This document shows positions 36,591 to 45,410 of a DNA stretch of 64,000 nucleotides, piece after piece. Source of the stretch: Psychromonas aquimarina ATCC BAA-1526 (lineage in GTDB: Bacteria; Pseudomonadota; Gammaproteobacteria; Enterobacterales; Psychromonadaceae); assembly GCF_000428725.1 (NCBI RefSeq), contig NZ_AUAM01000018.1:1-64000 (forward strand), in the 5' to 3' direction. Each line of letters begins with the position of its first letter. Position 1 is the stretch's first letter. The notes under the pieces were generated by a model. It was not told the DNA's origin and searched no databases. It saw nothing but the letters and a program-made list of their open reading frames with translations. A program made the position numbers and the translations under genes.

Positions 36591-38912
36591 ATGCGTTTAA
36601 AAAAATGGTTCAGCAGTAAAACAGTGATCATTACAGCCGGTATTATACTGGCGGGTTATCTGGTTTTAATTCTTGCGGTAACTAATGTCGGACAGAGCAA
36701 ACTTAAAGAGTCCCAGCATAGCGAATTACACCTTAAAGTGACTCAGTATGTTAATACCCTGAGTTATTTTTTTAACGTCACCCGAGAGAATATTTATGTT
36801 CTCGCAAATGATCAGACAATGAGCACCTTTTTCGCAAACCGCAGCTCCGGCATGTCCATGGAGTACGGCTTAGGCTCCAGTTTATTTAATTTAAAAATGT
36901 TAATTTATCAGCTCACCCAGGACAGTCAAATAGATGCACTGCCCGTATACAAGCGCATGATGCTGGTTAGTTTCGACAAAACGGTCATTGTTGATACAGA
37001 TCCTCATTCTCCGATAAATTTCAGCCCGATTCCTTTTAAAAAAATGCAGGAAAAAGCATCTGATATCATAGTAACCGATGATCCTAGCGGCCTGAACATC
37101 AGAATACTGAGAACCATTTATCAGCAGAACAAAGCGGTCGCTTTACTGATTGCAGATATCAACACAGACTTAATCGCCCAGCAGCTGAGCACACAGGAAC
37201 ATGCCGATAGTGCCAGCCGTCTGCAGCTGAATACCCCCAGCGGTAATATTTATGTCTGGAATTCAATTAAATCAACACTATTATCAGTACCGCCGAGCAA
37301 TTCTCAAAGTTCGACTAATAAACTTTATATTGAAGAGCCGGTCAAAGGGACACCTTTCATACTGATGAGCTGGTTTGAACCGGTTAATGAACAGGATATT
37401 TTTACATCCGGATGGTTTATTGCCGCTATTTCAGTTCTGGCTTTTCCGGTCGTAATAGGGTTGTATTTCCTGATGCGCATAGAGCACAGCAATACAATTC
37501 TGCAGACCCAGATAGAAGTATCATCTAAGCAGCAGAACAAGCTGTCGCAGCATAATCTGCAGCTGGAAACGGAAGTCAAGAAACGTAAAAACTCGGAAGA
37601 GAGGCTGGCATATCAGGCGACTCATGATGCCCTTACCGGGCTGGCAAACCGCAGTTACAGTCACGAACGTCTTACTCAGGCGATTCATTATTCACAGAGA
37701 GACAACACCCAGATTCTGGTTATGTTTATTGATCTGGACAACTTCAAACAGATCAATGATACCCTGGGGCATATCGCCGGGGATCAGATCCTTAAAGATA
37801 CCAGCACCCGGCTGATTAATTCCGTACGCAGCACAGATACCGTCGCCCGCTTAGGCGGCGATGAGTTTCTACTGATTATCCCGGAACTGCTCGATGATGA
37901 AAGTGCGGAAATGCTTGCCGGAAAAATTCTAGCGCTGTTTGAAAAACCCTTCAAAGTTGAAAACCAGGAGTTTTTCACCACAACCAGCATTGGTATGGCT
38001 ATCTATCCGCAGGACGGCCGTGATCCTGACAGCCTGCTGAAAAGTGCTGATATGGCCTTATACCGGGTTAAGGATGCCGGCCGCAATGGTTTCAGCTTCT
38101 ATGATCCGGCCATGAATGACGCACTGCTCCGCAGCCTATCCTTAAACAGCCGCTTACGCCAGGCAATCAGCAATAATGAAATTGAAATGTACTATCAGCC
38201 GATTATTGATTTAAAAAGCCGTAAAATTATTGCCGCGGAAGCCTTGATGCGCTGGAACGACAATGAGCTAGGTTCTGTCTCCCCGGAAGAGTTTATTTCA
38301 CTGGCAGAGAAAAACGGCCTGATCCACCAGCTCGGCGAATTTGCACTTGAGCAGGCCTGTACACAGGCGGCCGAATGGCAGTCAATATGCCCGCTGCAGA
38401 TTGCCGTTAATTTCTCAAGTGTGCAGTTCCGCTACTCTACTGACCTGTTAAATAAGATCGAAAATATACTGGAAAAAAGCGCTTTACCTGCACACAAATT
38501 AGATATCGAAGTCACTGAAAGCCTGCTGGTTAGCCAGAACAGTGAGCTCGCTTACGTCCTGGACCGCCTTAATGAGTTAGGTATTCGGCTTTCAATTGAT
38601 GACTTTGGAACGGGCTATTCAGCACTGAGTTATCTGCAGCAGTTTCCTTTTTCAAAACTAAAAATAGACCGGGCTTTTGTTAATGATTTAGAAACTAACC
38701 CCGCCGATATGTCTCTAGTCTCAGCCATATTAGCCATGGCAAAAGCATTAAAGTTAAAAGTTGTCGCGGAAGGTATTGAAGATAACTATCAGGCAGATCT
38801 GTTAGAGGAGCTGCAGTGTGATTACGGCCAGGGATATCTATTCAGCCGCGCCCTTCCCGCCGATGATTTTACCCGGCTGTTAGTTAAAGAGAAAGTTAAA
38901 AACAGCGCCTGA
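36591..38912 (+). CDS. Membrane GGDEF-EAL protein with periplasmic sensor
   Basis: A 773-residue inner-membrane c-di-GMP enzyme. Two membrane helices (about 12-30 and 276-296) enclose a periplasmic sensor domain of the Cache/CHASE kind. A coiled coil (298-340) leads to a GGDEF domain (345-500) with intact LGGDEF and an RSTD inhibitory site five residues before it. The EAL domain (515-765) keeps EAL, NFSSVQF, ESLL, DDFGTG, KLKID, EGIED and QGYLFS, so both synthesis and breakdown look possible. Operon partner of the binding protein just upstream. Confidence 0.92.
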   Translation: MRLKKWFSSKTVIITAGIILAGYLVLILAVTNVGQSKLKESQHSELHLKVTQYVNTLSYFFNVTRENIYVLANDQTMSTFFANRSSGMSMEYGLGSSLFNLKMLIYQLTQDSQIDALPVYKRMMLVSFDKTVIVDTDPHSPINFSPIPFKKMQEKASDIIVTDDPSGLNIRILRTIYQQNKAVALLIADINTDLIAQQLSTQEHADSASRLQLNTPSGNIYVWNSIKSTLLSVPPSNSQSSTNKLYIEEPVKGTPFILMSWFEPVNEQDIFTSGWFIAAISVLAFPVVIGLYFLMRIEHSNTILQTQIEVSSKQQNKLSQHNLQLETEVKKRKNSEERLAYQATHDALTGLANRSYSHERLTQAIHYSQRDNTQILVMFIDLDNFKQINDTLGHIAGDQILKDTSTRLINSVRSTDTVARLGGDEFLLIIPELLDDESAEMLAGKILALFEKPFKVENQEFFTTTSIGMAIYPQDGRDPDSLLKSADMALYRVKDAGRNGFSFYDPAMNDALLRSLSLNSRLRQAISNNEIEMYYQPIIDLKSRKIIAAEALMRWNDNELGSVSPEEFISLAEKNGLIHQLGEFALEQACTQAAEWQSICPLQIAVNFSSVQFRYSTDLLNKIENILEKSALPAHKLDIEVTESLLVSQNSELAYVLDRLNELGIRLSIDDFGTGYSALSYLQQFPFSKLKIDRAFVNDLETNPADMSLVSAILAMAKALKLKVVAEGIEDNYQADLLEELQCDYGQGYLFSRALPADDFTRLLVKEKVKNSA

Positions 38913-38975
38913 AACGGTTCACTGACTTAACCGCTTTATCAGTATCAGCAGAGCAGGGCCGCCAAGGCCCGGCCG

Positions 38976-39149
38976 CTAGTCAGTCAGGTTTTGATTAAGC
39001 TGTTTCAGCCTTTCCTGCATATCCAAAGTGCGATGAATCAGTTTATCCTGCAGTTCAAGACCGTGAAACCGTAGTTCCAGCATCAGATCATCTAACAGCT
39101 CAGAAATTTCGGCGGCTGTTACAGTGTTTTTTTCTGTTGAATCATTCAT
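38976..39149 (-). CDS. Small hypothetical helical protein (57 aa)
   Basis: Codes a 57-residue acidic, helix-rich protein: MNDSTEKNTVTAAEISELLD, then DLMLELRFHGLELQDKLIHR and a leucine-rich end. A good AAAGGAG ribosome site lies eight bases before the ATG. No family recognised; the heptad-like pattern suggests a coiled coil. It directly follows a broken reading frame (39161-39346) whose stop precedes its ribosome site, so the two look like a former operon. Confidence 0.6.
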   Translation of the reverse strand: MNDSTEKNTVTAAEISELLDDLMLELRFHGLELQDKLIHRTLDMQERLKQLNQNLTD

Positions 39150-39160
39150 TTCCAGCTCCT

Positions 39161-39346
39161 TTATTCAATGATATTAGCGGCTTTTTCGATAATCAGCTTG
39201 TATTCACCATAACTTAACGCGGAAAGATCAACTGTGACAAAGGCCTGATCTGCAACAGCTTCTACTGCGTTAATCTAATGTTCTGCACTAAGCTTTCCAT
39301 CCCCCTCACCATAAATATTAGCACCACTATCATTCTCTATAGAAAT
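39161..39346 (-). pseudogene. Broken reading frame upstream of the 57-aa gene
   Basis: Minus-strand codons give IENDSGANIYGEGDGKLSAEH, an in-frame TAG (39275-39277), then INAVEAVADQAFVTVDLSA, LSYGEYKLIIEKAANIIE and stop. The composition is protein-like on both sides of the stop, with no start codon in the second part. Upstream the frame is closed. I recognise no family. Confidence 0.4.
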
Positions 39347-39439
39347 AAAGGTGATCTAATAAACCTGCCCAGTAAAACCCGGTTAGATGGAAGTATGCTC
39401 AGCAGCTGTGAATCCCAGATACAAAACCTCAACAGTCAG

Positions 39440-39898
39440 TTAAAACCAGCGTCTAACCTTAGCTTTATAACTTGTAAACGACGGGCCGAATAACTTTAAC
39501 AGCGCCCTCTCTTCTGGAATGATGTATAACTTATCTGCAAAATACACATACACGGGCAAAAGCAGTAAATTCAGCGGGTTACCTAAAAAGACAACAAGCG
39601 CAGCTAAACAAGAAAACGCTCCCGCATACATAGGATTACGCGAATAAGCATAAATACCGGTGCATACTAAATGTGATGCTTTTTCAGGCGCTCTGGGATC
39701 AACCGTTGTACCGGCTTTTCTAAAAGTGTGACCCGCGCTTAAAACAACCAGCATACCAACGCTGCACAGCACTGCTGAAACAGCAGTCTGACAGGGAAAC
39801 AGATAAGAAAAAGTCGGGAGTGCCCTATCAACAGTAAACATTAATACGGTCAACAGCAGCACAAAAAAAACAGGTAATTTAAACAGTGTACGGATCAT
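39440..39898 (-). CDS. Isoprenylcysteine methyltransferase-like membrane protein
   Basis: A 152-residue membrane protein of the ICMT/PEMT methyltransferase-like group, with about four helices. The S-adenosylmethionine-binding C-terminal part is clear: TGIYAYSRNPMYAG, then PEERALLKLFGPSFTSYKAK. Bacterial members act on lipids or unknown small molecules. The start follows a good AGGAGG site and lies 9 bp after the stop of the gene upstream, so the two form an operon. Confidence 0.8.
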   Translation of the reverse strand: MIRTLFKLPVFFVLLLTVLMFTVDRALPTFSYLFPCQTAVSAVLCSVGMLVVLSAGHTFRKAGTTVDPRAPEKASHLVCTGIYAYSRNPMYAGAFSCLAALVVFLGNPLNLLLLPVYVYFADKLYIIPEERALLKLFGPSFTSYKAKVRRWF

Positions 39899-39907
39899 CG
39901 CACCTCC

Positions 39908-40582
39908 TTATTTATGAAATTCTACTTTCTTGTTTTTCCACAACAGACAGATTTGATTTAAAAAAGAATTAATTCGGTACGGATGATACTTAACCGGCAT
40001 TTTATTATTCAGTGCAGGAATCGGCTGATGATCTTTACGTAAATGCGTCAGAATCAAGTTCAGCAGACCCGTTAAATAAACTTTAAATTCATCACTTTGA
40101 TAAAGTTCCTGCCAGTGAATAAGGTTATCGGTACGATGCATCTCAATCAAAGGCCCCATTTTATAGGTATGCTTCTCAATCTCATCATCACCCATACAGT
40201 ATTCCTTCACTAACTGTAAAAACAGATCTAAGCATTCACCTCGAGGCACAATATTAAAAAACTCCTGCTGAGTTTCTTCATCTTTTATACTCTCCTGAGT
40301 GTTAATCGTTCGATATAAAATCTCAAACATATGCACAATCGTACGATCTAAAATACGCATTTTTGGAAAATGCTGATCCTGTATATCCCGCTCAACAATA
40401 GAATAAATTTCAGCTAAATCGATATTATCAACCATTTGACGGGACAATTTACGCGCAACACTGACTGGAATACGATTTTCCAGCAGGGTATCAGTCACCG
40501 ACTCAACAATCATCGCCTGCAGTTTCTTCTGCACTTTACTCGAGCAGCCGGCCGCTAGTTTAGGTACTGTACTGTCAAACAT
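39908..40582 (-). CDS. Hypothetical cytoplasmic protein (224 aa)
   Basis: A 224-residue soluble protein without signal or membrane helix, rich in predicted helices. Notable parts: VSVARKLSRQMVDNIDLAEI near residue 40, FFNIVPRGECLDLFLQLVKE near 107, and a basic end NQICLLWKNKKVEFHK. No family recognised. It is the first gene of a two-gene unit with the ICMT-like methyltransferase. Confidence 0.6.
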   Translation of the reverse strand: MFDSTVPKLAAGCSSKVQKKLQAMIVESVTDTLLENRIPVSVARKLSRQMVDNIDLAEIYSIVERDIQDQHFPKMRILDRTIVHMFEILYRTINTQESIKDEETQQEFFNIVPRGECLDLFLQLVKEYCMGDDEIEKHTYKMGPLIEMHRTDNLIHWQELYQSDEFKVYLTGLLNLILTHLRKDHQPIPALNNKMPVKYHPYRINSFLNQICLLWKNKKVEFHK

Positions 40583-40829
40583 ATTATTCCTTTAACTTCT
40601 TGTTTTTCTTTATTCTATCTTAGTTGCCTGGATTAATAACTTTAATGATCCTGTTTAAATCGGCTTATCAATTAAGCACAAAAATAAAGATTAAAAATGA
40701 AACAAAAATCACACTGAAATTATTCATTAATATTTTCAGCAAAAAGCGTAATAAAAAGCGTTTAGGACATTGTTATTTTATGCCGTTAGTCTAGACTTTG
40801 CGCAAAAATTCACTAGGAGAGGTTATTTT

Positions 40830-41393
40830 ATGTCTGAGAAGGTATTTATCAGCGCCCAGCAGCTGCTTGAAGACTCATTCCGTCTGGCGGCTCAAGTATA
40901 TGACAGCGGCTTTCGCCCGCAGTTTATCGTCGGTATCTGGCGAGGCGGCGCACCGATTGGTATTGCTGTACAGGAATACTTTGACTACAAGAAAGTAGAA
41001 ACAGACCACATTGCAGTACGTACCTCTTCTTATTACGGTATCGGCCAGCAGAGTAAAACGATTAAAGTACACGGCCTGCACTACATTATTGAAAATGCTA
41101 ACGCCGATGACGGTTTATTAATCGTTGATGATGTATTCGACTCCGGCCGCAGTGTTGTAGCCTTAAAAGAAAAACTATCTGAACAGATGCGTTTGAATAT
41201 GCCTACTGATGTACGTATTGCAACGCCTTATTACAAACCTAAAAATAAAGCGGTATCAATCGTACCGGATTATTTCATTCATGAATCTGAAGAGTGGTTA
41301 GTATTCCCTCATGAAGTTTCAGGTCTGTCGATCGAAGAAATCACCGAAGGTAAAGGTGATTTCAAAAACATTAAACACCTGTTCAGTGAATAG
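40830..41393 (+). CDS. Hypoxanthine/purine phosphoribosyltransferase-like protein
   Basis: A 187-residue PRTase-fold protein. The PRPP-binding loop LLIVDDVFDSGRSV is near residue 95, and the early GIWRGGAPIG matches the first loop of purine salvage enzymes. It resembles the vibrio proteins annotated as hypoxanthine phosphoribosyltransferase but lacks enough landmarks to fix the base. The start at 40830 has AGGAG about nine bases before it. The bases right after the stop partly echo the gene's last codons. Confidence 0.8.
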   Translation: MSEKVFISAQQLLEDSFRLAAQVYDSGFRPQFIVGIWRGGAPIGIAVQEYFDYKKVETDHIAVRTSSYYGIGQQSKTIKVHGLHYIIENANADDGLLIVDDVFDSGRSVVALKEKLSEQMRLNMPTDVRIATPYYKPKNKAVSIVPDYFIHESEEWLVFPHEVSGLSIEEITEGKGDFKNIKHLFSE

Positions 41394-41440
41394 ATTTTAA
41401 TGCTCAGCTGAATTTTTCAGCGAAATAGATAACGCATTTT

Positions 41441-41468
41441 AAAAAGAGACCACACGGTCTCTTTTTTT
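41441..41468. terminator. Terminator between hpt-like gene and acpH
   Basis: Stem aaagagacc / ggtctcttt, loop ACAC-like, followed by T7 on the plus strand and A/T run on the other; probably serves both convergent genes. Confidence 0.85.
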
Positions 41469-41477
41469 ATAACCCGC

Positions 41478-42074
41478 CTACTGCGCTTTAATAAACTGTA
41501 AAGAGTTCTGTAAAACGTCCGGATAAAGCTCAAAAAACTGTTCGGTTAACAACTCATAATGCTCCAGCAGAACCTGCCCGGTATCCGTCAGCGGTGCCAT
41601 TCTAGGACGGCGGGAAGCCATACGCTGCAGGGCGAAACTAATATTATCTATCTCGACATACTGCTCAAGCCACTGCTCCTGCCAGACTAGGTGTGAGACT
41701 TTTTCAAAACGAGGCGGCAGGCTGTTCACCTCTGATTTAGTTTCCACTTCAATCTGCAGTCGGGCTTGATTACAGAATTCTGCTAATGAGCTGTCGTGAA
41801 ACTGAGACCAATGCTTAGCCAGGCAATGGTCCCAGAACATATCCAGACTTATCGGAGCAAAACGCCGCAGTTCAGATGGAAACAGAGGTTTCAGTGTTTT
41901 TACAATAACATGCTGATCCGTATAACTGTCCACAAAACGGTGCACACGAATCCCCAGTACAATCTCTGCATTAAACAAACCGTCAGGATTTCCTTTAACA
42001 AAATCACCTAAAAAGCTGCCCGTAAAACTGCTATGGGTAAATTCTGCAATATGTAAGTGTGCAAGAAAATTCAT
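41478..42074 (-). CDS. acpH: Acyl carrier protein phosphodiesterase
   Basis: A 198-residue AcpH that removes the phosphopantetheine arm from acyl carrier protein. It follows E. coli AcpH: MNFLAHLHIAEFTHSSFTGS, DFVKGNPDG, GIRVHRFVDSYTD, ISLDMFWDHCLAKHWSQF and MASRRPRM. The start at 42074 matches the family; nine extra codons upstream do not. Confidence 0.93.
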   Translation of the reverse strand: MNFLAHLHIAEFTHSSFTGSFLGDFVKGNPDGLFNAEIVLGIRVHRFVDSYTDQHVIVKTLKPLFPSELRRFAPISLDMFWDHCLAKHWSQFHDSSLAEFCNQARLQIEVETKSEVNSLPPRFEKVSHLVWQEQWLEQYVEIDNISFALQRMASRRPRMAPLTDTGQVLLEHYELLTEQFFELYPDVLQNSLQFIKAQ

Positions 42075-42326
42075 ATTTCCACCTGACTCACTGCCATTCA
42101 AATTGCCCCGCTATTTATCAAAAAACACTTAGAAATCCCGATCACTATAAACTTAATTGAAGTTAAACACATAGTTAATAAGTTTTTGTGCTTAGCACTG
42201 TAAATACCTGTCTAACAGACAAGGCGCCTGGTAATATCAACAAATAACCAACAAAAAACAAACCACTGGTTTGTAAGTTAACAGCAGATACCTGTTAAAT
42301 AAAAATCCCCAATTAATGGAATTAAT

Positions 42327-43811
42327 ATGCACCGTTCAATTATAGTAGCAGCACTGACAGCCCTGCTTTTTGGCTGTAACAGCAGTGACAGCAATACAAA
42401 TACCTTTTCCAGCACACTTTCACCCACAGTTGTAAACAGTAGTGATTGCCCTGCCAATATGCAGTGCGGCTTATTACCCGTACCAAAAAGCTATACAGAT
42501 AATAACGGTGAAACTATCGATATTTATTACGCGGTACATAAAGCTCTGGATAGTGATAACCGTATTGGTATCCTGGTACTTAATTTTGGCGGCCCCGGCG
42601 GTGAATCGGTTAACAGCACGTCAAGCATGGTACAAAACTATTTACCCCAGGAGATCCTAGAGCGTTTTGATATTGTTGGTATTGATCCGCGCGGAACAGG
42701 AAAAAGTGCTTATTCTCAAGCATTAACCGATTGCGCCGTAGCACAAAGTATTGGAACCGGTAACTGTGATGCAGTTTATACCGCAACCGCACCGTATCTG
42801 GGCAGTAATAGCATAGTTAAGGATATCGACCAGTTACGTAGTTTTCTTGGAGAAGAAAAACTTAACTTTTTAGGCTATTCCTATGGAACACGCTTAGGTT
42901 CTCTCTATGCAAATATTTTTCCGGAGAATGTACGTGCCATTGTTTTAGACTCACCAATGCCGCCGGCCACGGGTAATTACGTCGATCTGCAGCTAGGTAA
43001 TACAGCAGGCAATGACCTGGTTGCCGATTACCGTTTAGGCTTCGACAGTACAAGAAAATTACAGTATGAAAATATCATTACAACAACTTTCAACAATATT
43101 TATTATCATGCCTCCGACGGCTTCGCACTAAGTATCCCGGATGCAGTATCTACCTTATATTTAACCGTCAGCCGCGAGCACTCCGGCTACTGGCAGGCAA
43201 TACAAAGCGGCTTGTTTGACCTGCTGGATAATGATTATGTATCACTTTTAAACTGGCAGCTTGCAAGCATAGGGACTTCAGAAGATGATGCTGACAGTTT
43301 ACGCTCGCAGGCATTATTTAAAGCGGTAGTCTGTACGGATGAGTCTCAGCCTCTTTCCAGAGACGATATAGTGGCAACCCAGTCTTCTTTTGAAAGCACT
43401 TCAACACTGTACGGCTTAGTCAGCTATTACAGCTCTTTTCTCTGCGCTGACTGGAGTGATCAGCGAGATCCGATTGCAGCCGTTGAAAATATGGAGCATG
43501 TTTTAGCCGGTCAGCAGATTCTTATTATCGGTGGTAAATATGACCCGGCAACACCTTATCAATGGACAGAAGAAATGGTGAACAGCTTCGGCAATTCAGC
43601 TTCATTGATTACTGTTGATCAACTGGTAAGCCACGCCTTCAGTTATACCGATATAAGCTGTGTAGATGCAAAAGCAACGCAGTATCTGTTAGACCCCGAT
43701 ACTAAGATTGAAAATACCAGCTGTTCAGGTACCCCGCAAAATCAAACATTTATGAGAGCACTCTCTAAACCCGTACATCCAGCCAGAAAAAATCCACAAG
43801 GTACTTATTAG
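42327..43811 (+). CDS. Lipoprotein alpha/beta-hydrolase, TAP-like peptidase S33
   Basis: A 494-residue predicted lipoprotein: signal peptide with lipobox LLFGC (Cys17, Asn at +2) and a Ser/Asn/Thr-rich linker. The hydrolase domain has the oxyanion region LNFGGPGGE, nucleophile elbow LGYSYGTRLG, and a C-terminal TAP-like segment with the Asp in GGKYDPATP and the His in VSHAFSY. It resembles secreted tripeptidyl aminopeptidases, so it may trim peptides at the cell surface. Its neighbours suggest no pathway. Confidence 0.88.
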   Translation: MHRSIIVAALTALLFGCNSSDSNTNTFSSTLSPTVVNSSDCPANMQCGLLPVPKSYTDNNGETIDIYYAVHKALDSDNRIGILVLNFGGPGGESVNSTSSMVQNYLPQEILERFDIVGIDPRGTGKSAYSQALTDCAVAQSIGTGNCDAVYTATAPYLGSNSIVKDIDQLRSFLGEEKLNFLGYSYGTRLGSLYANIFPENVRAIVLDSPMPPATGNYVDLQLGNTAGNDLVADYRLGFDSTRKLQYENIITTTFNNIYYHASDGFALSIPDAVSTLYLTVSREHSGYWQAIQSGLFDLLDNDYVSLLNWQLASIGTSEDDADSLRSQALFKAVVCTDESQPLSRDDIVATQSSFESTSTLYGLVSYYSSFLCADWSDQRDPIAAVENMEHVLAGQQILIIGGKYDPATPYQWTEEMVNSFGNSASLITVDQLVSHAFSYTDISCVDAKATQYLLDPDTKIENTSCSGTPQNQTFMRALSKPVHPARKNPQGTY

Positions 43812-43828
43812 GCAAGATAGAAAAGCAA

Positions 43829-43859
43829 GGTCCCTGGTTTTAAACAAAAACTTGGGGCC
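43829..43859. terminator. Probable bidirectional terminator
   Basis: Imperfect stem ggtccctggtttt / aaaaacttggggcc between convergent genes, T-rich inside the arms. Confidence 0.45.
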
Positions 43860-43873
43860 GTGAACTTTATTGG

Positions 43874-44623
43874 TTATTTAATATCAATTTTAGACAGTTC
43901 AAACAGCTGCTCCGCTACTGCATAAACTTTAATATGATTTTTTTCAAACTCACAGATAGTCAGATGAGGGGTCGGTCTCTTTTCGTTCGGCTGATGACCG
44001 CAGCCGCTGTCAATAAACAACAGCTGTTTTTCTAATCGCGCTTTACGTATCGGCGTATGACCGGAAACAATAAAATCAATGCCAGCTGTTAAATGGTCAT
44101 GCCCGTTTCTCAGGTAATCCCTGCTCCACAGTAATTTATGCAGATTATCTTTATTTATATCATCTGCATGCATCGGCCACTTCTCTAACGGATACTGGGC
44201 ATGTACAACCCCCACTTTACCGGCGGCAGTATCAACGCTTAAGGTAAGGCAGAAGTTTTTTGCAATAATATTTTTTGCCAGCAGTTTTTCCTGAACAGCA
44301 AGATTTTCCCACCAGCCGCCGCCGTTCTCATACCAGGAAAACTTCTTATACATATTATTATCGTCAATTTCCCTTAAAAACTGTTCGTGATTACCAACAA
44401 CAGGGATAAACCAGTTTTTATTTGCAAGAAGAAGACAATAAAAAGAATCCTCGCCGCGATCAATAACATCACCAACGGAAAACAAACGGTCCGCACTATA
44501 ATCAAAATTGATCTGCTCCAGAGCCAGCATCAGCAGAGTATGCTTTCCATGAATATCACCGACAAAAAAATCCCGTCCATTAGGGTTGGATTCATAATGA
44601 TGATGGGCCGCTAAAGAATTCAA
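43874..44623 (-). CDS. PP2A/PrpA-type metallophosphatase
   Basis: A 249-residue metal-dependent phosphoprotein phosphatase-like enzyme. All metal motifs are visible: GDIHGKHTLL (residue 22), GDVIDRGEDS, GNHEQF, the HAQYP histidine and GHTPIRKA. It is similar in build to E. coli PrpA/PrpB (PphA/PphB). The start is a TTG (44623) with GAGG eight bases before it; no ATG or GTG is available in the frame before the first motif. Confidence 0.85.
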   Translation of the reverse strand: MNSLAAHHHYESNPNGRDFFVGDIHGKHTLLMLALEQINFDYSADRLFSVGDVIDRGEDSFYCLLLANKNWFIPVVGNHEQFLREIDDNNMYKKFSWYENGGGWWENLAVQEKLLAKNIIAKNFCLTLSVDTAAGKVGVVHAQYPLEKWPMHADDINKDNLHKLLWSRDYLRNGHDHLTAGIDFIVSGHTPIRKARLEKQLLFIDSGCGHQPNEKRPTPHLTICEFEKNHIKVYAVAEQLFELSKIDIK

Positions 44624-44676
44624 AATAAGTACCTCATGTAAGACAAACTAGATATTAAAACAGGCTGGCGGTTAGA

Positions 44677-45195
44677 TTATTCAGCGGATAGGTACTGTTC
44701 CTGGAGCTGATACATACGTATTGCATCACAGTATTTTCCATTGATGAAAAACTCCTGCACTAAGCGCCCTTCTTCTATAAAACCAGATTTTAAGTAGAGG
44801 TGAATAGCCTTGCTGTTATCTTCGGAAACCAGCAGGTAAACTTTATGCAGATTAAGAATGGTAAAAGCATAATCCAGCGCTTTATGAATAAGCGCTTGTG
44901 CATAATTTTGCCCCTGAAAGTCAGGAGCAATAATTATCTGGAATTCCGCATTACTATGGATGTAGTCAATTTCAATTAATTCAACCAGACCAATAGATTC
45001 ATTATCTTTATTTGTGCCGATAAAGCGCCGCTCAGTATTGTCGTGAATATGCCTGATATACAGATCTTCAAGTTCACCAAATGATTCATAGGGTTCTTCA
45101 AACCAGTAAGACATTATATTGCGGTTATTATCAAGCAGATGTACGAAACGTAAATCTTCTCTTTCTAATGCCCTTAACTTAACCTTATGTTTCAT
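44677..45195 (-). CDS. speG: Spermidine N1-acetyltransferase
   Basis: A 172-residue GNAT enzyme matching Spe[55 protein letters not shown] and [20 protein letters not shown]. SpeG acetylates spermidine and spermine to keep polyamines from becoming toxic, notably in the cold. Lies 50 bp upstream of the phosphatase gene on the same strand. Confidence 0.94.
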   Translation of the reverse strand: MKHKVKLRALEREDLRFVHLLDNNRNIMSYWFEEPYESFGELEDLYIRHIHDNTERRFIGTNKDNESIGLVELIEIDYIHSNAEFQIIIAPDFQGQNYAQALIHKALDYAFTILNLHKVYLLVSEDNSKAIHLYLKSGFIEEGRLVQEFFINGKYCDAIRMYQLQEQYLSAE

Positions 45196-45360
45196 ATGTT
45201 TCTTATAATAAAAAAATAATGATTAAGTTTAAAATTGCTGATTAGCTTTAACAAGTTAGCTGCGTCAAAGTATTCAACAAAAGTTAGATGTTTTTTTGAT
45301 TAAGAGGGTGAAATTATAAAGTTAACCAAGTGATACTCAAGAAAACAGCAGATTTTCCTA

Positions 45361-45392
45361 TAAGAAGTAACTCTATAGAAGAGCACTTCTTA
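45361..45392 (-). other. Hairpin after cra
   Basis: 8-bp stem taagaagt / acttctta 19 bp after the cra stop, no T run; possible transcript end. Confidence 0.35.
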
Positions 45393-45410
45393 TATTCACA
45401 GCCGTTATCA

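Noticed and set aside
38910-38921. TGAAACGGTTCA, identical to a Cra operator, at the stop codon of the GGDEF-EAL gene
   Set aside because: It overlaps a gene end with only a 57-aa gene on the other strand downstream; no promoter is expected there, so chance is likely.
39278-39493. 71-codon plus-strand frame opposite the broken frame and the methyltransferase end
   Set aside because: No ribosome site, no protein-like composition, overlaps two better-supported minus-strand features.
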